DNA of 64,000 nucleotides from CAZUGO01 sp964619935 (lineage in GTDB: Bacteria > Planctomycetota > Phycisphaerae > UBA1845 > CAIVHJ01), in assembly GCA_964619935.1 (NCBI GenBank), contig CAZUGO010000015.1, positions 76,922 to 140,921 of the forward strand. The letters are read 5' to 3'. The position numbers and the translations under genes were made by a program. Below, piece after piece: positions 45,210 through 54,353 of this stretch. Numbering within the stretch: the first letter of the stretch is position 1; the number at the start of each line of letters is the position of its first letter. Under the pieces are notes generated by a model, which did no database searches, was not told the DNA's origin, and saw only the letters and a list, made by a program, of their open reading frames with translations.

Positions 45210-46406
45210 ATGCTCGAGTTTCGATGGACACTTCCAGGACCGCAAGGGCAGGCGATCGTGCTGCGGCTGGACGATCGGATAGGCTGGTTCGGCTGCAAGA
45301 CGCTCACGGCGGGTGACACCGTGGTGTTCCGCCGTGGCCGGCTCGAGGGCATCGCTGCCGACTTCCAAACCGCCGGGGGTGCTGTGGCTTTGGGCCTGAC
45401 CCGCGATCCGGGGTGCGATCGCTGGCGGCCGGTGTTGCAGTTCTGCAACCAGGAGTTGCCCGAAGAGACCGGGGTGATGTCCCCGGTGACCCCGGTGCGT
45501 CCTCGGGTGCTCGAGGTGTCCACCGGCGGGGCGTATCTCCTGATGCTCATGGCCGTGGTGGCCATGCCGTCGATTGTGACGATCCTCGATGCCCTGTACC
45601 TGCGCTTCGCCGAGCGCAAGGCGATCTTGCGGGTGGTTCCCGATCTGGCCGGCGACGTGGGCCTGACCGTGCTGACGGAAGTGCTGCCCGAGGCCGTGCA
45701 GGGACAGCCCTACTCGGCGGTGCTGCGGGCAGGCGGGGGCACCGCACCCTATCGCTGGGAACCGGTCGCCAGGCAATGGCCCAAGGGGCTGGACCTCGAT
45801 CCGCAGACCGGACGACTGAGCGCGGACCCCATGCGTCCGCCGGATCGGGTTGCCGAAGTGCGCCTTTGTGATGCAGCCGGAGCCGAACGCCAGGTGCCGC
45901 TGGTCATCCGCGTGGGTCCGAGCGCACCACGCGACTCGCGGTGGCCGAAGATCGCCGGTTTGCCGTTCCCGCCGGCGGTCCGCGGGGAGCCCTACCGTCA
46001 CGCACTCGACGGTATCTATGGGCATCCACCGTATGACTGGCGAGTCTCAGGTCTGCCTGAGGGCTTGTCCTTCAATCCCGGACCGGCCGTCGTGCAGGGG
46101 ACCGCGCGGTCTGCAGGGCGCTACCCGGTGACGGTTCGGCTGACCGATTCCAGTTATGCGGCCTCGCGTGTCATCGCTCCCTGGTTGGTGCCGTTCGCGG
46201 TTGCCGGGGTGTGCCTGCTGGGCTACTGGAACATGCAGCGCTGGGCCGTGGTCGCCTGGACGGCGGCCTTGGTGGGGCAGATCGTTGCCGGTGCCGTAGG
46301 CTGGCTGCCGATTTCGATCGCGGCACTGGGGCTGCAGGCAGGCTACTGCCTTCTCGGGTTCGCCTGCCTGAAGCCCACGCAGGTCGCCGGCCGGGTGCCC
46401 TCATGA
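45210..46406 (+). CDS. Membrane protein with putative Ig (He_PIG-like) domains
   Basis: A 398-residue protein. The first 90 residues are cytoplasmic or peripheral, and a helix lies at about 98-120. Two Ig-like repeats follow: near 145-210 (AVQGQPYSAVLRAGGGTAPY, then LDLDPQTGRLSADP) and near 250-320 (AVRGEPYRHALDGIYGHPPY, then LPEGLSFNP). Both match the He_PIG pattern of glycan-binding or adhesion proteins. The last 75 residues form three to four membrane helices. The ATG at 45210 has GGAGAG upstream, chosen over 45117. Its stop overlaps the next transporter by 4 bp. It could recognise or gate the substrate handled by that transporter; family unknown. Confidence 0.7.
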   Translation: MLEFRWTLPGPQGQAIVLRLDDRIGWFGCKTLTAGDTVVFRRGRLEGIAADFQTAGGAVALGLTRDPGCDRWRPVLQFCNQELPEETGVMSPVTPVRPRVLEVSTGGAYLLMLMAVVAMPSIVTILDALYLRFAERKAILRVVPDLAGDVGLTVLTEVLPEAVQGQPYSAVLRAGGGTAPYRWEPVARQWPKGLDLDPQTGRLSADPMRPPDRVAEVRLCDAAGAERQVPLVIRVGPSAPRDSRWPKIAGLPFPPAVRGEPYRHALDGIYGHPPYDWRVSGLPEGLSFNPGPAVVQGTARSAGRYPVTVRLTDSSYAASRVIAPWLVPFAVAGVCLLGYWNMQRWAVVAWTAALVGQIVAGAVGWLPISIAALGLQAGYCLLGFACLKPTQVAGRVPS

Positions 46407-47812
46407 ACGCGACCGGCGGAGCGTCCGATGCCCGGTTTGATGCGCCGGAGCACCCGCCCGGCTTTCGCGCTCGGCGCGGTCTGAACTGGTTCATGCTGGG
46501 GCTGATGTACGCTTCCTACTACACCTGCCGGTACAACATTTCGGTGGCGGCGCCGCGCATCTTGGATCAGTTCGGGTTCAGCAACTCGCAGTACGGCCTA
46601 ATCAACAGTGCCCGCCACGGCTGCTATGCCGTGGGGCAGGTGATTAACGGCTTGCTCACCGACCGCCTCGGCGGAAAGCAGGCCATGGCCCTGGGCGCGG
46701 TGCTGACCCTGGTGCTGAACCTCGCTTTCGGGTTGGCCTCGTTTGCCGGGACCGGCAGCGTGCTGCTTCTGTTCATACTCATTCGCGGTTCGGACGGCTA
46801 TGCCCAGGCCTTCGGAGCCCCGGGATTCATCAAGGTCAATACCGCCTGGTTTCCGCGAGCGGAGCGCGGGCGGTTTGCCGGTGTCTTCGGGGTCATGATC
46901 CAAATCGGGCAAATCACCATCTTCACGCTGGGGCCGCTGCTGCTGGCCGGCTGTTCGATTCCGCTGCTGGTGCTGACCCTGCACATCCCGCCGCTGCATT
47001 GGCGCTGGTTGTTCTGGATTCCGCCGTGTGTGGTGGCGCTGGTGGTGGTTCTGATGTATGCGATCGTGCGAAACAACCCCGAGGAAGCCGGATACCGCGT
47101 GGCGCACGCCGCCGACGAGGCTCACGGGGGTAGTTCGCACGACGATCGGATTCCGCTGGGGCAGATTTTCCGGACGATCGCCCGCAAGAAAATGGTGTGG
47201 ATCACCGCGGCGGCCTACTTCTGCACCGGGGTGGTTCGGACGGCCCAGTTGGACTGGTGGGTGCTGTACTTCGATCGCGAATGGGACCTGGACATCGCCA
47301 GTTCCGGGCTGGTGGTCATTACCGGCGCGCTGCTGCCCATTTCGGCGATCATCGGGTCGATGTCGGCCGGATTCGTGTCCGATCTGCTGTTCAAAGGCGC
47401 CCGGGCCCCGGTGGCGGTCTGCCTCTACGGTCTGGAGAGCGTCTGTATTGGCCTCGCCGCCCTGCTGCTGGGCAATCCGACCTACGCCAGCGCGCCTTTG
47501 GCCGCGGTGTTCACGGTGTTGATTTCACTGACCTGCAATTCCACGCACTCCATTCTGGGGACCGCTGCCGCCATGGATCTTGGCGGTCGCAAGATGGCCG
47601 GCTTTGCTTCAGGAGTCATAGATTCCTTTCAGTACTTCGGGGCCCTGCTGGCCGGCGGTGGGTTGGGCTACCTGATCGATCTGGCGGTGGCGAATACCAC
47701 GCTGGGCTGGACGACCTGGTTCTACTTCATGTTACCGTTCAGCCTGCTGGGGATGGTGTTGATGGCATATGTATGGCGGCGCACCCGTGGCACCGCCACC
47801 GTCGGGCGTTGA
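46403..47812 (+). CDS. Major facilitator transporter, OPA (GlpT/UhpT)-like
   Basis: A 469-residue transporter with 12 predicted helices. The first helix shows LMYASYYTCRYNISVAAP, the arginine-bearing motif of organophosphate:phosphate antiporters, followed by DQFGFSNSQYGLINSARHG and LLTDRLGGKQAMA. A large cytoplasmic loop sits near residue 230. Members exchange sugar phosphates or glycerol-3-phosphate for phosphate, so this protein may handle a phosphorylated or acidic sugar. It overlaps the Ig-domain gene by 4 bp and precedes the KDPG aldolase gene by 26 bp, an apparent uptake and catabolism cluster. Confidence 0.85.
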   Translation: MNATGGASDARFDAPEHPPGFRARRGLNWFMLGLMYASYYTCRYNISVAAPRILDQFGFSNSQYGLINSARHGCYAVGQVINGLLTDRLGGKQAMALGAVLTLVLNLAFGLASFAGTGSVLLLFILIRGSDGYAQAFGAPGFIKVNTAWFPRAERGRFAGVFGVMIQIGQITIFTLGPLLLAGCSIPLLVLTLHIPPLHWRWLFWIPPCVVALVVVLMYAIVRNNPEEAGYRVAHAADEAHGGSSHDDRIPLGQIFRTIARKKMVWITAAAYFCTGVVRTAQLDWWVLYFDREWDLDIASSGLVVITGALLPISAIIGSMSAGFVSDLLFKGARAPVAVCLYGLESVCIGLAALLLGNPTYASAPLAAVFTVLISLTCNSTHSILGTAAAMDLGGRKMAGFASGVIDSFQYFGALLAGGGLGYLIDLAVANTTLGWTTWFYFMLPFSLLGMVLMAYVWRRTRGTATVGR

Positions 47813-47838
47813 CCGCATCAAACGGAGCGAAACGGATC

Positions 47839-48483
47839 ATGCCATTCGCGAACAAGTCGGACATTCTCGAGGCGATCCTCCAGCGGCGGATCAGCGCGAT
47901 CATCAGAACCACCGACACCCAACTGGCGGCCGATGCCATGGGCGCTGCCGTCGCCGGCGGATTTCGCATTGTCGAGTTCACGTTGACCACGCCCGGCGCC
48001 CTGCAGTTGATCCGCACCTTCAGCACCCGGGATCCGGACTTGCTGGTGGGCGCCGGGACGGTGCTGAGTGCCGCCCAGGCCCAGGCCGCAGTGCAGGCCG
48101 GGGCCCGGTTCATCGTGTCGCCGGTCTGCGATCCGGCGGTGATCGCGGCCGCCGGGGCGCTCCAGGTGGTCAGCATCCCCGGCACTTTTACGGCCACCGA
48201 AATGTTTCAGGCCCACCGCGCGGGCGCCGACCTGGTCAAGCTCTTTCCGGCTCCGGCGGGTGTCGCCCAGTACATCCGGTCGATTTTAGGCCCGCTGCCC
48301 GAATTGCGGATCTTCCCGACCGCCGGCGTCGATGCCGACAACATGGCGGACGTGCTGCGGGCGGGCGCCGCTGGAGTGGGCTTCGTCGGGTCGTTGTTCG
48401 TGCCCGAGGAATTGCAGGCCGGCAACTTTGGGGCGGTTGAACGGCGGGCCCGCGACTTGGTCGGCCGGTTGGCTTCGGTTTGA
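47839..48483 (+). CDS. 2-dehydro-3-deoxy-phosphogluconate (KDPG) aldolase family
   Basis: A 214-residue class I aldolase. FRIVEFTLTTPGA carries the catalytic glutamate, LVGAGTVLSAAQA and FIVSPVCDP follow, and DLVKLFPAP supplies the Schiff-base lysine. FPTAGVDADNMADVLRAGAAG forms the phosphate site near the C-terminus. It cleaves KDPG to pyruvate and glyceraldehyde-3-phosphate, or acts on the related KDPGal. No kdgK, edd or dehydratase gene is in the window, so the pathway is incomplete here. It is the last gene of the transporter run and faces yceH. Confidence 0.92.
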   Translation: MPFANKSDILEAILQRRISAIIRTTDTQLAADAMGAAVAGGFRIVEFTLTTPGALQLIRTFSTRDPDLLVGAGTVLSAAQAQAAVQAGARFIVSPVCDPAVIAAAGALQVVSIPGTFTATEMFQAHRAGADLVKLFPAPAGVAQYIRSILGPLPELRIFPTAGVDADNMADVLRAGAAGVGFVGSLFVPEELQAGNFGAVERRARDLVGRLASV

Positions 48484-48528
48484 GTCCGGCCCGCCCCCTT
48501 CGGCACAACGAGGCGCGTGCACCTGTGC

Positions 48529-49230
48529 TCATGGGCTGACGTCCTTGAGGCGCGACTCGCTGCCGGCTTGCTGGCGTTCCAGGGCAGCCACGCGCTGGCT
48601 CAGGTGGTCCACTTCCTCCCGCAGAATGGCGAGTTGGCGGCCAAGATCGTGGGCGTCGGGTTTGCTGCCGGGCGTGACCGGCGCCGGCCGTTCGCCTCGC
48701 GGGGCGACCGCAGGCGTCGGCGCTTGCTCGTCCGCGGGTTCCAGCAGGTGGGTATAGCGGATTGCCGAGCGCCCGGGTTCGCGCGGCAGGGCGGCGACCA
48801 CCGGCGGGTCTCGCCGACCGAGATCGTCCAGGGCCTGCTGCACGACCTCCAGGTCGGCAAAGCGGACGAACCGGGCACAGCGGGTCTTGAGTTCCCCGGC
48901 GGTCTGCGGACCGCGGAGGAGCAATTCAGTCATCAGGGCCCGGTCGGGCTTCTGCCAGCCGAAGGCGTCATCTGCCCGGTGGGCGTATCTCCGCGAGCGA
49001 GCGCCCTGGGACGGCAGAATCAGCGTGACCAGGCCGCGCTTCTGCAGCGTGCCGAGGGCGCCTTCGACAACCACAGTGTCGTAGTCGGTCACAGGATCCC
49101 GATTATGCTTCTGGTTGCAGCCGGCCACCAGGGCGTTGACGGTCATGGGGTAGTATTCGGGCTGGGATAGTTCCTTTTCCATCAGAACCCCGAGTGTCCG
49201 CCGTTCGAATTCGTTCAGTGTGGCTGCCAC
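48529..49230 (-). CDS. YceH-family (UPF0502/DUF480) protein
   Basis: A 233-residue protein of the DUF480 family: LGVLMEKELSQPEYYPMTVN, GCNQKHNRDPV, and later TELLLRGPQTAGELKTR and REPGRSAIRYTHL match family blocks with two predicted winged-helix domains. The C-terminal 60 residues are a proline-rich linker and a coiled coil (LAILREEVDHLSQRVAALE). Function in bacteria is unproven; DNA binding is plausible from the fold. A GTG at 49230 with GAGGA upstream is chosen; the frame stays open to 49293. It converges on the KDPG aldolase gene and diverges from the aminopeptidase gene. Confidence 0.88.
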   Translation of the reverse strand: MAATLNEFERRTLGVLMEKELSQPEYYPMTVNALVAGCNQKHNRDPVTDYDTVVVEGALGTLQKRGLVTLILPSQGARSRRYAHRADDAFGWQKPDRALMTELLLRGPQTAGELKTRCARFVRFADLEVVQQALDDLGRRDPPVVAALPREPGRSAIRYTHLLEPADEQAPTPAVAPRGERPAPVTPGSKPDAHDLGRQLAILREEVDHLSQRVAALERQQAGSESRLKDVSP

Positions 49231-49395
49231 TGCATGTCCTCGCTTTCCAACGAATGCCGGCACACGGCGTTTGCCGTCCGCCCGGTCTGACATAGATTAT
49301 CCGGGGAATCCGGCCGTGCAATGGGGCGGCCTCGGCTCGCTACAATGTCATCAGGATCCACTGCCGGATCCATGGTCAGGAAGGAGGCGACCACC

Positions 49396-50445
49396 GTGAA
49401 CCAGGCGATGCGGGGTGTGTTGGCGGGCGTGCTGCTGCTGGGTGCCGGCGGCTGCTTCGATGTCGGGTACGCCCTGTCGGCGGCGGGCGGGCAGTTGCAC
49501 CTGGTCTCCGGCAGCGTTCCCCTGTCGGCGGCCTTGCGCCGCACCGATCTCACCGCCGAGCAAATCGGCAAGCTGGAACTGATCGCCGACGTTCGCCAAT
49601 TCGCCCGCGACGAACTGACCCTGGTGATCGCCGGCACCTATACCCGCTTCTATGACTCCGGCGGGGTGGCGGTGGCCTACAACGTGTCCGCGTCCCGGCA
49701 GGATGCCCTGGAGCCGTATCAGTGGTGGTTTCCCATCGTTGGCTTCCTGCCGTATCTCGGTTACTTCGACCCGGCGGCCGCAGACGCCGAAACCCGCCGC
49801 CTGGAGGCGCTTGGTTACGACGTCTATCGCTACGAGATCGACGCCTACAACCTGGGGCCCGGCTTCGAGAACCCGATCTTGTCACCGATGCTGAAGCGCA
49901 GCGCAATCAGCCTGGTGGACACCGTGATCCACGAGCTGCTCCACAACACCGTGTGGGGCGGCAGCGTGACTTTCAACGAGAGCATGGCGACCTGGGCGGG
50001 CCGCACTGGCGCCGTGCAATACTACCGCGATCGTGACCCGCAGGCCGTGGCAACCGTGCTGGAGGTCTTCGAGGACGCCGACCGCGTGGCCGAGTTCATG
50101 CTGGAGTTCATCAATCGGCTGCAGACGTTCTATGATTCCGATCGGACCTCCAGCGAGAAGGTTCGCGAACGGGAGGTCTTGTTCCAGGAGGCTCGCGATC
50201 GCTTTGCCGCGGAGTTGCAACCGCTGCTGCACCACCCCGGGCAGTTCGACTGGGTCAGCAGCATTCCGACCAACAACGCCTTTGCCCTGGGCCTGCAGCG
50301 CTACCGGTTCAACCTGGAGCTGTTTGAAGCCGTGTTTGACGCCCTCGAAGGCGACTGGCCGGGAACGTTGCAGGTCTTCTCACAAGCGGCGGCCGCCGAA
50401 GATTCCTTCGGCTATTTGCGGGACTGGTTGGCCGATCGCGGTTGA
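49396..50445 (+). CDS. Predicted lipoprotein aminopeptidase (COG4324 type)
   Basis: A 349-residue protein with a lipoprotein signal (GVLAGVLLLGAGGC, the cysteine near residue 19), so it should be membrane-anchored outside the cytoplasm. It resembles the putative aminopeptidase family: YALSAAGGQLHLVSGSVPL at the mature N-terminus and the zinc motif HELLH (179-183, in VIHELLHNTVW) with a following FNESMATW block supplying a further glutamate. The GTG at 49396 follows AAGGAGG at 8 bp. It stands alone and converges on pepP. Enzyme activity has been inferred from the motif rather than shown. Confidence 0.82.
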   Translation: MNQAMRGVLAGVLLLGAGGCFDVGYALSAAGGQLHLVSGSVPLSAALRRTDLTAEQIGKLELIADVRQFARDELTLVIAGTYTRFYDSGGVAVAYNVSASRQDALEPYQWWFPIVGFLPYLGYFDPAAADAETRRLEALGYDVYRYEIDAYNLGPGFENPILSPMLKRSAISLVDTVIHELLHNTVWGGSVTFNESMATWAGRTGAVQYYRDRDPQAVATVLEVFEDADRVAEFMLEFINRLQTFYDSDRTSSEKVREREVLFQEARDRFAAELQPLLHHPGQFDWVSSIPTNNAFALGLQRYRFNLELFEAVFDALEGDWPGTLQVFSQAAAAEDSFGYLRDWLADRG

Positions 50446-50534
50446 TGCGCGGCGCCGCGGTGCCGCCTGGGAGCGCCGCCGGACCTCGGCAGATCAGGCG
50501 CCTGGGCTACCGGAGTTCAGCCAGGCGGGGCGCG

Positions 50535-51929
50535 TCAGGCCCGCCGCCCGACAGCGGTGTTGACCGCGGCGGCGGTGCTGGGCAGCGCCGCGCTGAGCAC
50601 CTCGGGGGCACCCTCGCGAATGTGGATGGTTTCCTCGATGCGGATGCCGCCGAAGCGCTGGGCCAACAGGGCATCCACCGCCCGCCGATCAATGACGTCG
50701 CTGAGCGGGCTGATCAACTCCGGGCGCTGCCAGATGGCGGGCACCAGGTAGACTCCAGGTTCCACGGTGACGCACATGCCCGGCCGCAGGTCGCGATCGA
50801 GCCGCAGGTACTTGTCCCCGAAGCCGGGGCGTCGGCGGTAGCCGGGTCCGTAACCGGCCAGGTCTCCGAAGTCCTCCATCTCATGGGCCTCTTGGCCGAT
50901 GAGGTGGCCCACGCCGTGCGGGAAGAACAAGGTGTGGGCCTTGCGGGCAACCAGATCGGCGGCGTCGCCCTTGAGCAGCCCGACGGCGCCCAGACCTTCG
51001 CAGATGCGGGTGGCCGCCAGGTCGTGAATGTCGCGATAGCGGGCGCCAACGACACAGGCGGCAATGCCGTCGGTCAGCGCCTGCAGAACCGTCTGGTAAA
51101 GTTGCCCTTGCAGGTCGGAAAACGCGCCGCTGACGGCGCAGGTTCGGGTGACATCGCAGGCATAGCCGCCGGCTTCTTCGGCCCCGCCGTCGACCAGCAG
51201 CAGTTGGCCGTCCTCAAGGGTGTGCGGGTGTCCGTGGCCGTGCAACACCTCACCGCGCACGGTGATGATCGGGCTGAACGCCGGCCGGCATTCCCGGGCG
51301 ACCAGCACGGCGTGGAAGGCCGCCGCGACGTCGGCCTCCCGGGCAGCCGCTCGGGTTGCGGCCAGGGCCGCCCGATGGGCCTCGACGGTGACCTGGGCGG
51401 CTCGTCGCATGGCGGTCAGTTCGTGGTCGTCCTTGATCAACCGCAGCTCGATGACCGCGGACAGCTCCGACGGCTCGGCCGGTTGCAAACCCATTTGGGC
51501 GATCCAGAGGCTGGTTGCCCGGCAGGGGGGCGCGATGAATGCCGCCGGACGATGGTGCAGCAGGCCGGGAAGGGCATCCGGATTGCGTAGCGCTTTGGGC
51601 GGCACCGCGGCCGCTGCAGCCAGGGCAGCATCGTCGGGGGCTTCGCCGATCCAGAAGGCATCGTCCGGTTCCGCAGGAGGTCGCAGCAGGTGCACGCCGG
51701 CGGCGCCGTCGCTGCCGGGTTCGATGACCCAGGCGGCCCCTTCGATCGGCGGTCCGCCAAAGTAACTGTAGCTGCTGCCCGGACGGAACGGAAAGGTGTT
51801 CGCCGGGTAGTTGCGGGCCGGTGCCCGGCCGGCGAAGACCACCACCGGGCGCTCCAGTTGCCTGGCCAACTGGGACCGCCGGGCGCGATAGGTCTCGGGC
51901 GGGGCGGCCATGTGGATGGAAGTGGGCAT
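50535..51929 (-). CDS. Xaa-Pro aminopeptidase family protein (PepP-like, M24)
   Basis: A 464-residue metallopeptidase with the aminopeptidase P layout. The N-terminal creatinase-like domain is RSQLARQLERPVVVFAGR, and the pita-bread domain contains the dinuclear metal ligands: LLVDGGAE (Asp), YACDVTRT (Asp), PHGVGHLIG (His), VEPGVYLVP (Glu) and RIEETIHI (Glu). It removes N-terminal residues before proline. GGAGGA precedes the ATG at 51929. It begins 31 bp after the deacetylase gene on the same strand, so the two are likely co-transcribed. Confidence 0.93.
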   Translation of the reverse strand: MPTSIHMAAPPETYRARRSQLARQLERPVVVFAGRAPARNYPANTFPFRPGSSYSYFGGPPIEGAAWVIEPGSDGAAGVHLLRPPAEPDDAFWIGEAPDDAALAAAAAVPPKALRNPDALPGLLHHRPAAFIAPPCRATSLWIAQMGLQPAEPSELSAVIELRLIKDDHELTAMRRAAQVTVEAHRAALAATRAAAREADVAAAFHAVLVARECRPAFSPIITVRGEVLHGHGHPHTLEDGQLLLVDGGAEEAGGYACDVTRTCAVSGAFSDLQGQLYQTVLQALTDGIAACVVGARYRDIHDLAATRICEGLGAVGLLKGDAADLVARKAHTLFFPHGVGHLIGQEAHEMEDFGDLAGYGPGYRRRPGFGDKYLRLDRDLRPGMCVTVEPGVYLVPAIWQRPELISPLSDVIDRRAVDALLAQRFGGIRIEETIHIREGAPEVLSAALPSTAAAVNTAVGRRA

Positions 51930-51960
51930 GGCGTCTCCTCCGTGGAAAGGGCCCTGCGAA

Positions 51961-52911
51961 TCAGGTGTGCAGCAAACCTTCGACGTGCGTGACGGCACAC
52001 TGACCCAGAGCCTGCAGATCGTATCCACCCTCCAGCATGCTGACCAGGCGACCCCCGCAGAGCTCATCGGCGAGCGCCACGGTCTCGGTGGTCAGCCAGG
52101 CGAAGCTGGAGGTTTCCAGTTCGATCAAGGCCAGCGGGTCGGCGCGGTGGGCATCGAATCCGGCGGCCACCAGGATGAACTCGGGCTTGAACCGGCGGGC
52201 TGCTGTCAGGAACCTGCCGAAGAAGGCCTTGCGGTAGGCAGCATCACCGTCCCCCGGCATCATGGTGATGTTCAAGGTGGTGCCGCGTCCAGCGCCGCTG
52301 CCGACCTCGCTCTCATAGCCAGTGCCCGGGTACAAGGTCGCTGGGTGCCCATGAAAGCTGCAGCAAAACACCCGGGGGTCGCTGTCGAAGGAATGTTGGG
52401 TGCCGTTGCCGTGATGGACATCCCAATCGAGGATCAGGACGCGCTGGACGTCGTGCTGGTCGATCAAATGATGCGCGGCGATCGCGATATTGTTGTACAG
52501 GCAGAAGCCCATGGAACGATCGGCTTCGGCATGGTGCCCCGGGGGACGGAGGGCGCAGAAGCCGTTTCGCAAGCGCCCAGTGGCGACCTGGTCCACGACC
52601 CGCAGTACCGCACCGCAGGCCAGGCGGGCGACTTCATCGGATGCCGGGCAGATCCGGCTGTCCAGGCAATCGATGTAGGCGCTGCCGGTTCGGCAGTGCT
52701 CCGCGAGCCGTTCGACATACGCCGCCGTGTGGTTGGCCAGGATCGCATTCGGATCGACCGCCTCGGGCTCGACCCGGGCACAGGCTTCCAGGAGGCCGGC
52801 CTGTTGCAGGGCGCTGCGAATGGCCCGCAGCCGATCCGGGCGCTCCGGATGTCCCTGGCCGGTTTCGTGCCGCAGAAAGCAATCGTCCAACACCAGTCCG
52901 GTTCCGGGCAT
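51961..52911 (-). CDS. Histone deacetylase-family (acetylpolyamine/acetoin-utilisation type) deacetylase
   Basis: A 316-residue zinc hydrolase of the class II HDAC family. HPERPDRLRAI opens the fold, RPPGHHAEADRSMGFCLYNN contains the charge-relay histidines, DWDVHHGNGTQ provides Asp and His zinc ligands, and AGFDAHRADPL supplies the third ligand with EGGYDL near the end. In bacteria such enzymes remove acetyl groups from polyamines, acetoin-related or protein substrates; which one is not evident. ATG at 52911 with GAGGAT upstream is favoured over 52986. It precedes pepP by 31 bp. Confidence 0.93.
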   Translation of the reverse strand: MPGTGLVLDDCFLRHETGQGHPERPDRLRAIRSALQQAGLLEACARVEPEAVDPNAILANHTAAYVERLAEHCRTGSAYIDCLDSRICPASDEVARLACGAVLRVVDQVATGRLRNGFCALRPPGHHAEADRSMGFCLYNNIAIAAHHLIDQHDVQRVLILDWDVHHGNGTQHSFDSDPRVFCCSFHGHPATLYPGTGYESEVGSGAGRGTTLNITMMPGDGDAAYRKAFFGRFLTAARRFKPEFILVAAGFDAHRADPLALIELETSSFAWLTTETVALADELCGGRLVSMLEGGYDLQALGQCAVTHVEGLLHT

Positions 52912-53010
52912 GGGTCCATGATCCTCAGGGCTTAGATCGGACCCATCATACTCATGCGATACGCTGAAGGACAGCGCTTCCGCCATGAATTGAAGTGCAG
53001 GCGGCGAAGG

Positions 53011-53289
53011 TCAGCGACGCAGACGGCAGCGGGCTTGTTCAAGATATGCGCGATGGGTGGCGCACAGCGCGAACAACTGGGACAATTCACACATCATTTC
53101 GTCCAACAGGTCGCCGGTGCTGTGCGCCAGCAGGCGGTGCAGCTTGCCGTGGTGGATGTAGGCCGTCGTCACACCCAGGTACAGCTTCAGGCAACGTCCG
53201 GGCAGGCCGTGTTCATCGGTGTAGTGGTAGGGTAGGCCCTGGGAATCGGCCCACTGGATGAACGGGCGATCTTGCTCATGAACCCCCAT
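53011..53289 (-). CDS. Small conserved-looking protein, unknown
   Basis: A 92-residue soluble protein starting MGVHEQDRPFIQWADSQG, with a middle strand-rich part (LKLYLGVTTAYIHHGKLH) and a C-terminal helix with several histidines and cysteines ending in an arginine-rich tail. AAGGA lies 7 bp before the ATG at 53289; the frame is open further upstream to 53514 but translates to unstructured cysteine-rich sequence. It precedes the deacetylase gene by 99 bp on the same strand. I do not recognise it; it could be spurious. Confidence 0.5.
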   Translation of the reverse strand: MGVHEQDRPFIQWADSQGLPYHYTDEHGLPGRCLKLYLGVTTAYIHHGKLHRLLAHSTGDLLDEMMCELSQLFALCATHRAYLEQARCRLRR

Positions 53290-54353
53290 GCCGAGTTCCT
53301 TGTGAGTCGGGCAATGAGACCTGGCGGGTGCGGTGATCGCAATCGACTTCAAGCATGACAAGAGGATCCCACAATAAGGCAAAGCATGGGGTAAGGCCGT
53401 CGCCTTACTCCAGTCGGCACCCGCCAGGCCTTGATTCCCGCGGCACGCTCCCGCGGGCATGCAGCAGCGATGGCTGCCCGCTGGAATCGCGCCGATCACA
53501 CAACAAATTGGCACCGATGAAGAGTCCGTTCTTCATCGATGCCGGCTGATCCGTCGCCAGAGAGGCCTGGTCCTTCCCCTCTGGTTCCGGGGGGTCAGCC
53601 TTCGCGCGGTCACTGAGGAAAAGATGCCGACATCCGTGTCGACGATCTGAGGGTAGGTCTGTTCGCCCGCGCCATTCCCGATCTTCCGGCTGCAGCGGTG
53701 GAACCCTGTGCAATGAGCCCGTGCATCCGATCCCGGGAGAACCCGGGCAGCCCGGTGCGGCCTCAACCATCACGTCAGCAGTTCCAATCATCTGCTGCAG
53801 TCCTCCGGAGCGTTTCCTGTACCCAGCTCACCCTGGGCGCGCAGCGCTCCCGGGGAAAGGGGTGACATTGGGTCTTGGTTTCCATCACTTGGCCGACTGG
53901 TGCTCACCAGCACCGCCCCCGCGTTGGGGACAGCACATCCGGTGGGGGCCGCGACAACCGCCCGCCCCGATTGGTAATGCCAGTCGTCCTGGCTTGCTCG
54001 ACGTTCGCCTCTCGGCTCTGCCAGAAGTGGATTCTTGTCATCGGGAATATAACACAGATATCAAAGCAGGCAAGCTGGGTAGGGATTATTTTAAAATGGG
54101 AAATTTGGGCAAGTAAATCCAGTTTTATCAACAGGTTGGCCACACTACATGTAGCTACCCTCATGTAGTTGGGGATTCAGCTTATGGGGCCTTGCTCCGG
54201 CAAATGTGAAGATATCTTAACAGTGCTGTGGGACGTTATATTCTCTTTTCCGACAGGCCAATCGCCATCGCAAGCTTCCCAAGTTAACAGCAATCGGAAT
54301 GAACTGCTGAATCGTTGGCAGATTGGAGTAACGACTTGGACGGGACGGCGGCG
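53290..54353. other. Long gene-poor gap, partly AT-rich
   Basis: A 1.06-kb gap. The first 700 bp are GC-rich with short frames on both strands that show no recognisable domain; they might be decayed coding sequence. From about 54040 to 54310 base composition drops sharply to AT-rich, unlike the surrounding DNA, and contains a perfect inverted repeat (described separately). No transposase, tRNA or origin-like boxes were found. Confidence 0.6.
54144..54169. repeat. 8-bp inverted repeat with nested palindrome
   Basis: ACTACATG (54144-54151) and CATGTAGT (54162-54169) form a perfect inverted repeat with a 10-bp spacer. The left arm also lies in a 10-bp palindrome CTACATGTAG (54145-54154). It lies in the AT-rich island between the small gene and the glycosyltransferase. 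It could be a regulator site or hairpin; no T-tract follows. Confidence 0.6.
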
